Origin: Prevotellaceae bacterium
Lineage (GTDB): Bacteria; Bacteroidota; Bacteroidia; Bacteroidales; UBA932
Length of the DNA: 36,245 nucleotides
Direction: 5' to 3'
Assembly: GCA_031263185.1 (NCBI GenBank)
Contig: JAISGH010000047.1
Span: 1-36,245, forward strand
The position numbers and the translations under genes were made by a program. Below the pieces are notes generated by a model. That model made no database searches, was not told where the DNA came from, and saw only the letters and a program-made list of their open reading frames with translations. This document shows positions 34,327-36,245 of the stretch, one piece after another. Numbering within the stretch: the first letter of the stretch is position 1; each line of letters begins with the position of its first letter.

Positions 34327-35409
34327 TTAATTGAAGTTTAGATATACTGTTTTTACAATTTCGCCACTTTCGACATCTATAAACAGGACATTTGTTTCTA
34401 CCTGTATTACAAAAAATCGTCCGATATGGAGCTGATAAGCGCCATTTGTATATCCTTCCGGTATGGCTAAAGGTTTTATGTCTTCTAAGGCAAGGGATGT
34501 AGAGTTTAGCTTCATCCAGTAGCAAATATAGTTTCCTTCCTCATTGTGCTTACCTAAAAAGCCATACACAAAACCATTTATTTCTTTAGGCGAAAATATG
34601 TGATTTACATTTAAGGAAACAACTTCAGGGTATTGGCTTATTTTTACAAATTTTGCATGACGATTATTTACGTTGACAGCACAAGCGTCTTTGCTCACAA
34701 CATTGAATACGTATAGCGTGGTATCATGCCTCCAGATGCTCAGCGCTGCTTCTGTAAAGAAATCATCCTTTACAGAAAATTCTGTTGTATCTCCGTTGCT
34801 AACATCCAATTGGACAATATAGCTATGCGCCCTATCTCGAAAGGGAGGTGGAACATCCACCCCAAAGTAAGCATAATTCTCATATTCTGCTATTTTCCAT
34901 GCATCTATCATATCTTCCAGCAAGAACTCCTTTTTAAGCGAAAAAGTTTTCGTATCGTACAGCTGAAATTTGTGTTTATTCCCTTCTTCTATGGCGCTAC
35001 TGCCTACCATAAGCACATCGTTTAGCACTTTTGGCGCCATTGGCGACAGGCAGATGGGATATTTATTAGTAATGTTATAGCCATTATCGGTAACATATAG
35101 CGTATTGCCCCAAGCGTTATCGCTCGCTCTGCGGTGGTGCGTAAAGGCAATTCCGCCCTGCGGCAGCTTGGCAACGCCGCCTATGGACATATTTTTCATG
35201 CGCACCCATGCCTCCACCGTAAACGTTGTGGTGTCAATGCCCACAATGTCGGAACCGGTAGCGCATAAAAGAAATACTAAGTTTTCAGGATTGGCGGATT
35301 TCATAATCTGGTAATCATAACCTTTTTCCGGAAAGATTTTATCGCAACCGCTACACGCAAGCAGGCAGCATAGCGCTGGGGTAATAATAATGGTAATAAT
35401 GTATCTCAT
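34327..35409 (-). CDS. Lipoprotein with predicted beta-propeller fold
   Basis: A 360-residue lipoprotein. The start at 35409 gives a signal peptide ending in lipobox LLAC with Cys19; an earlier ATG (35448) would add 13 residues ahead of the signal and overlap the upstream small gene, so it is less likely. The mature part shows repeated strands of the kind VxGIDTTTFTVEAW, LYDTKTFSLKKEF and IVQLDVSNGDTTEF, as in YncE-like or 6-bladed propellers. It is placed between a 45-residue lipoprotein gene (8 bases upstream) and the barrel genes, pointing to a surface or envelope assembly. Ligand unknown. Confidence 0.7.
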   Translation of the reverse strand: MRYIITIIITPALCCLLACSGCDKIFPEKGYDYQIMKSANPENLVFLLCATGSDIVGIDTTTFTVEAWVRMKNMSIGGVAKLPQGGIAFTHHRRASDNAWGNTLYVTDNGYNITNKYPICLSPMAPKVLNDVLMVGSSAIEEGNKHKFQLYDTKTFSLKKEFLLEDMIDAWKIAEYENYAYFGVDVPPPFRDRAHSYIVQLDVSNGDTTEFSVKDDFFTEAALSIWRHDTTLYVFNVVSKDACAVNVNNRHAKFVKISQYPEVVSLNVNHIFSPKEINGFVYGFLGKHNEEGNYICYWMKLNSTSLALEDIKPLAIPEGYTNGAYQLHIGRFFVIQVETNVLFIDVESGEIVKTVYLNFN

Positions 35410-35417
35410 TGCTGTAA

Positions 35418-35555
35418 TTATAAGGCATCTTCCTTTATTTGTGCCCATTCCGAATCTTCAATTTCGGCAATTACAGGTTCCGGTGTAATTTCTTCCTTCA
35501 TACAGGAAGAAATTACGGCTATCGCAAGTAGCGAAATATACTTTATACGCTTCAT
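35418..35555 (-). CDS. Tiny lipoprotein, 45 residues
   Basis: A short gene with a clear lipoprotein signal: MKRIKYISLLAIAVISSC, with Cys18 after ISS, then a 27-residue acidic mature peptide (Glu/Asp/Pro-rich). It ends 8 bases before the start of the larger lipoprotein gene. Both are likely translated from one mRNA with the two barrel genes. Its size means length alone is no evidence; signal, lipobox and tight spacing support it. Function unknown, perhaps an accessory of the lipoprotein. Confidence 0.6.
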   Translation of the reverse strand: MKRIKYISLLAIAVISSCMKEEITPEPVIAEIEDSEWAQIKEDAL

Positions 35556-35665
35556 AACTTCTAAATTTTTTAATTTAAATTCAATTTCAAATAGTTAAAA
35601 ATAAACAGGTTACAATGTGCCTGCCTTGTCGCTTTACGTAACGGGAAGGTGTCCGTTGTATGCGT

Positions 35666-35702
35666 TAGGGCTGGCGCTACGGCAGGAGTAGCGCCAGCCC
35701 TA
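35666..35702. repeat. 15-bp perfect palindrome
   Basis: TAGGGCTGGCGCTAC (35666-35680), a 7-base loop and its exact complement (35688-35702). There is no T-tract on either strand, so it is unlikely to be a simple terminator. Confidence 0.6.
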
Positions 35703-35707
35703 CTAAA

Positions 35708-35884
35708 ATGAACTTATTTTTGCCCAAGCGCCAAATGGAGGGTGCACAGAAAGCGGGTAAAGCCATGAGAGAGGCAACCGTGCGTACGCTATATTCACGC
35801 ACACATGCTACATACAAGCCCCGGCCTGAATGTAGCGTAGAGAAGAAAGCAATATGTGCAACCGTTTTTGGCATAAAAAATTAA
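35708..35884 (+). CDS. Possible small basic protein, 58 residues
   Basis: Open frame from ATG just after the palindrome to TAA at 35882-35884. The product is basic and has several Arg, Lys and Cys. The opposite strand is also open for 65 codons over nearly the same stretch (35677-35874), so only one, or neither, is likely to be a gene. No promoter, signal peptide or known domain supports either. Confidence 0.25.
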   Translation: MNLFLPKRQMEGAQKAGKAMREATVRTLYSRTHATYKPRPECSVEKKAICATVFGIKN

Positions 35885-35968
35885 GCTTATTCGCCGTTTT
35901 AAATAGGTCATCAACAAAAATACACATAGGTTACTATAAAGATAACATTTTTCTCAATAGGGAAAGAT

Positions 35969-35996
35969 GGCTAAATTTTTTTTTTGAGGTGCTATG
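35969..35996 (-). repeat. Repeat family B copy (B4)
   Basis: On the minus strand CATAGCACCTC followed by a ten-A run and TTTAGCC, preceded by ATTTTC as in the 7528 copy. It faces outward from the family A arm 59 bases to its right. Confidence 0.6.
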
Positions 35997-36054
35997 AAAA
36001 TTTCATTCTGAGTCTTTCCCTCCTCTCTCCCACTGTCATTCTTGCGAAAGTTTG

Positions 36055-36102
36055 AAACCTCATTTTCACCTAATTTCTTCTAACAAAACAACCTCAGTAG
36101 CA
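36055..36102 (-). repeat. Repeat family A copy (single arm)
   Basis: On the minus strand TGCTACTGAGG...AAATTAGGT...AAATGAGGTTT, a close match to the arms at 1035-1081 and 7428-7475. Its inner end supplies the stop codon of a frame that runs off the right edge. Confidence 0.6.
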
Positions 36103-36245
36103 ATGAATTAATACGTATATCAACAACCTTTCATATAACTTAGACGCAAATTCTTCTTTTACAGGAGTTTCACTTTTTATGTTTAACATTTTTAAAGGTT
36201 TGCTATAGCAACCCCTTCCAACCCTTGATTTAAGCCACTTGGGCA
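36094..36245 (-). CDS. 3' end of an unrecognised gene (partial at right edge)
   Basis: One minus-strand frame is open from the right edge to TGA at 36096-36094, about 49 codons; the last codons (HCY-stop) come from the repeat arm. The C-terminal part contains KEEFASKLYERLLIYVLI. No known domain is recognised. The link to the repeat arm suggests that it could be the gene of the mobile element to which the arm belongs, but a chance open frame cannot be ruled out. Confidence 0.3.
   Translation of the reverse strand, partial: PKWLKSRVGRGCYSKPLKMLNIKSETPVKEEFASKLYERLLIYVLIHCY

Noticed and set aside
1-36245. CRISPR array, rRNA or tRNA genes
   Set aside because: No regularly spaced direct repeats with unique spacers were seen. 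No stretch with rRNA or tRNA signatures was recognised by eye, although a tRNA search tool would be more sensitive.

Overview
The window looks like a chromosomal segment from a Bacteroidales-type bacterium (phylum Bacteroidota). The evidence is the repeated TAnnTTTG -7 promoter boxes, sometimes with TTG/TTTG about 19-21 bp upstream, a lack of clear Shine-Dalgarno sequences, a fused ThrA, a LysM plus receptor-fold lipid-envelope protein, MacB/HlyD/TolC-type efflux genes, and a Tat Gfo/Idh/MocA - DUF1080 - TIM-barrel gene set. I cannot name the genus. No rRNA, tRNA or CRISPR array was seen.

Layout. 1-0.9 kb: the end of an unknown gene, a HEPN-domain protein and a small unknown protein, all overlapping. 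0.9-1.1 kb: a MITE-like foldback. 1.15-7.25 kb (minus): rhamnulokinase, an outer-membrane protein and glycine dehydrogenase GcvP. 7.6-8.6 kb: a Fic protein. 9.0-11.6 kb (minus): aspartokinase/homoserine dehydrogenase plus a possible small secreted peptide. 11.9-15.0 kb (plus): LysM/receptor protein, YggS and a YefM/RelE-type toxin-antitoxin pair. 15.25-18.0 kb (minus): a candidate small RNA and alaS. 18.1-19.5 kb: an IS4-family insertion sequence with perfect 18-bp ends.

19.5-25.8 kb (plus): an aspartyl protease, then a tripartite efflux set (MacB-like permease, HlyD-like adaptor, TolC-like outer-membrane protein). It is interrupted first by an Rpn-family nuclease gene bracketed by inverted repeats, then by an AT-rich membrane-protein gene and two tiny overlapping genes with their own near-perfect promoter. 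No ABC ATPase is present in the window. 25.9-30.3 kb (minus): a four-gene operon, mostly exported, that fits the oxidative 3-keto route of glycoside breakdown. 30.4-32.4 kb (plus): an FlK-like thioesterase and a BrkB/YihY membrane protein, separated by a large inverted-repeat element. 32.5-35.6 kb (minus): a surface/envelope operon with a tiny lipoprotein, a larger lipoprotein and two outer-membrane barrel proteins built from a shared 120-residue module. 35.6-36.2 kb: palindromes, dispersed repeats and the end of another gene.

The most unusual content is in the dispersed intergenic repeats. Family B (outward-facing, outer end GGCTAAAT) brackets the Rpn gene exactly like terminal inverted repeats and also occurs at 7.5 and 36.0 kb. 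At those two sites it sits next to family A (TGCTACTGAGG...), which forms the foldback at 0.9-1.1 kb. Together these suggest an uncharacterised mobile unit and its non-autonomous derivatives.
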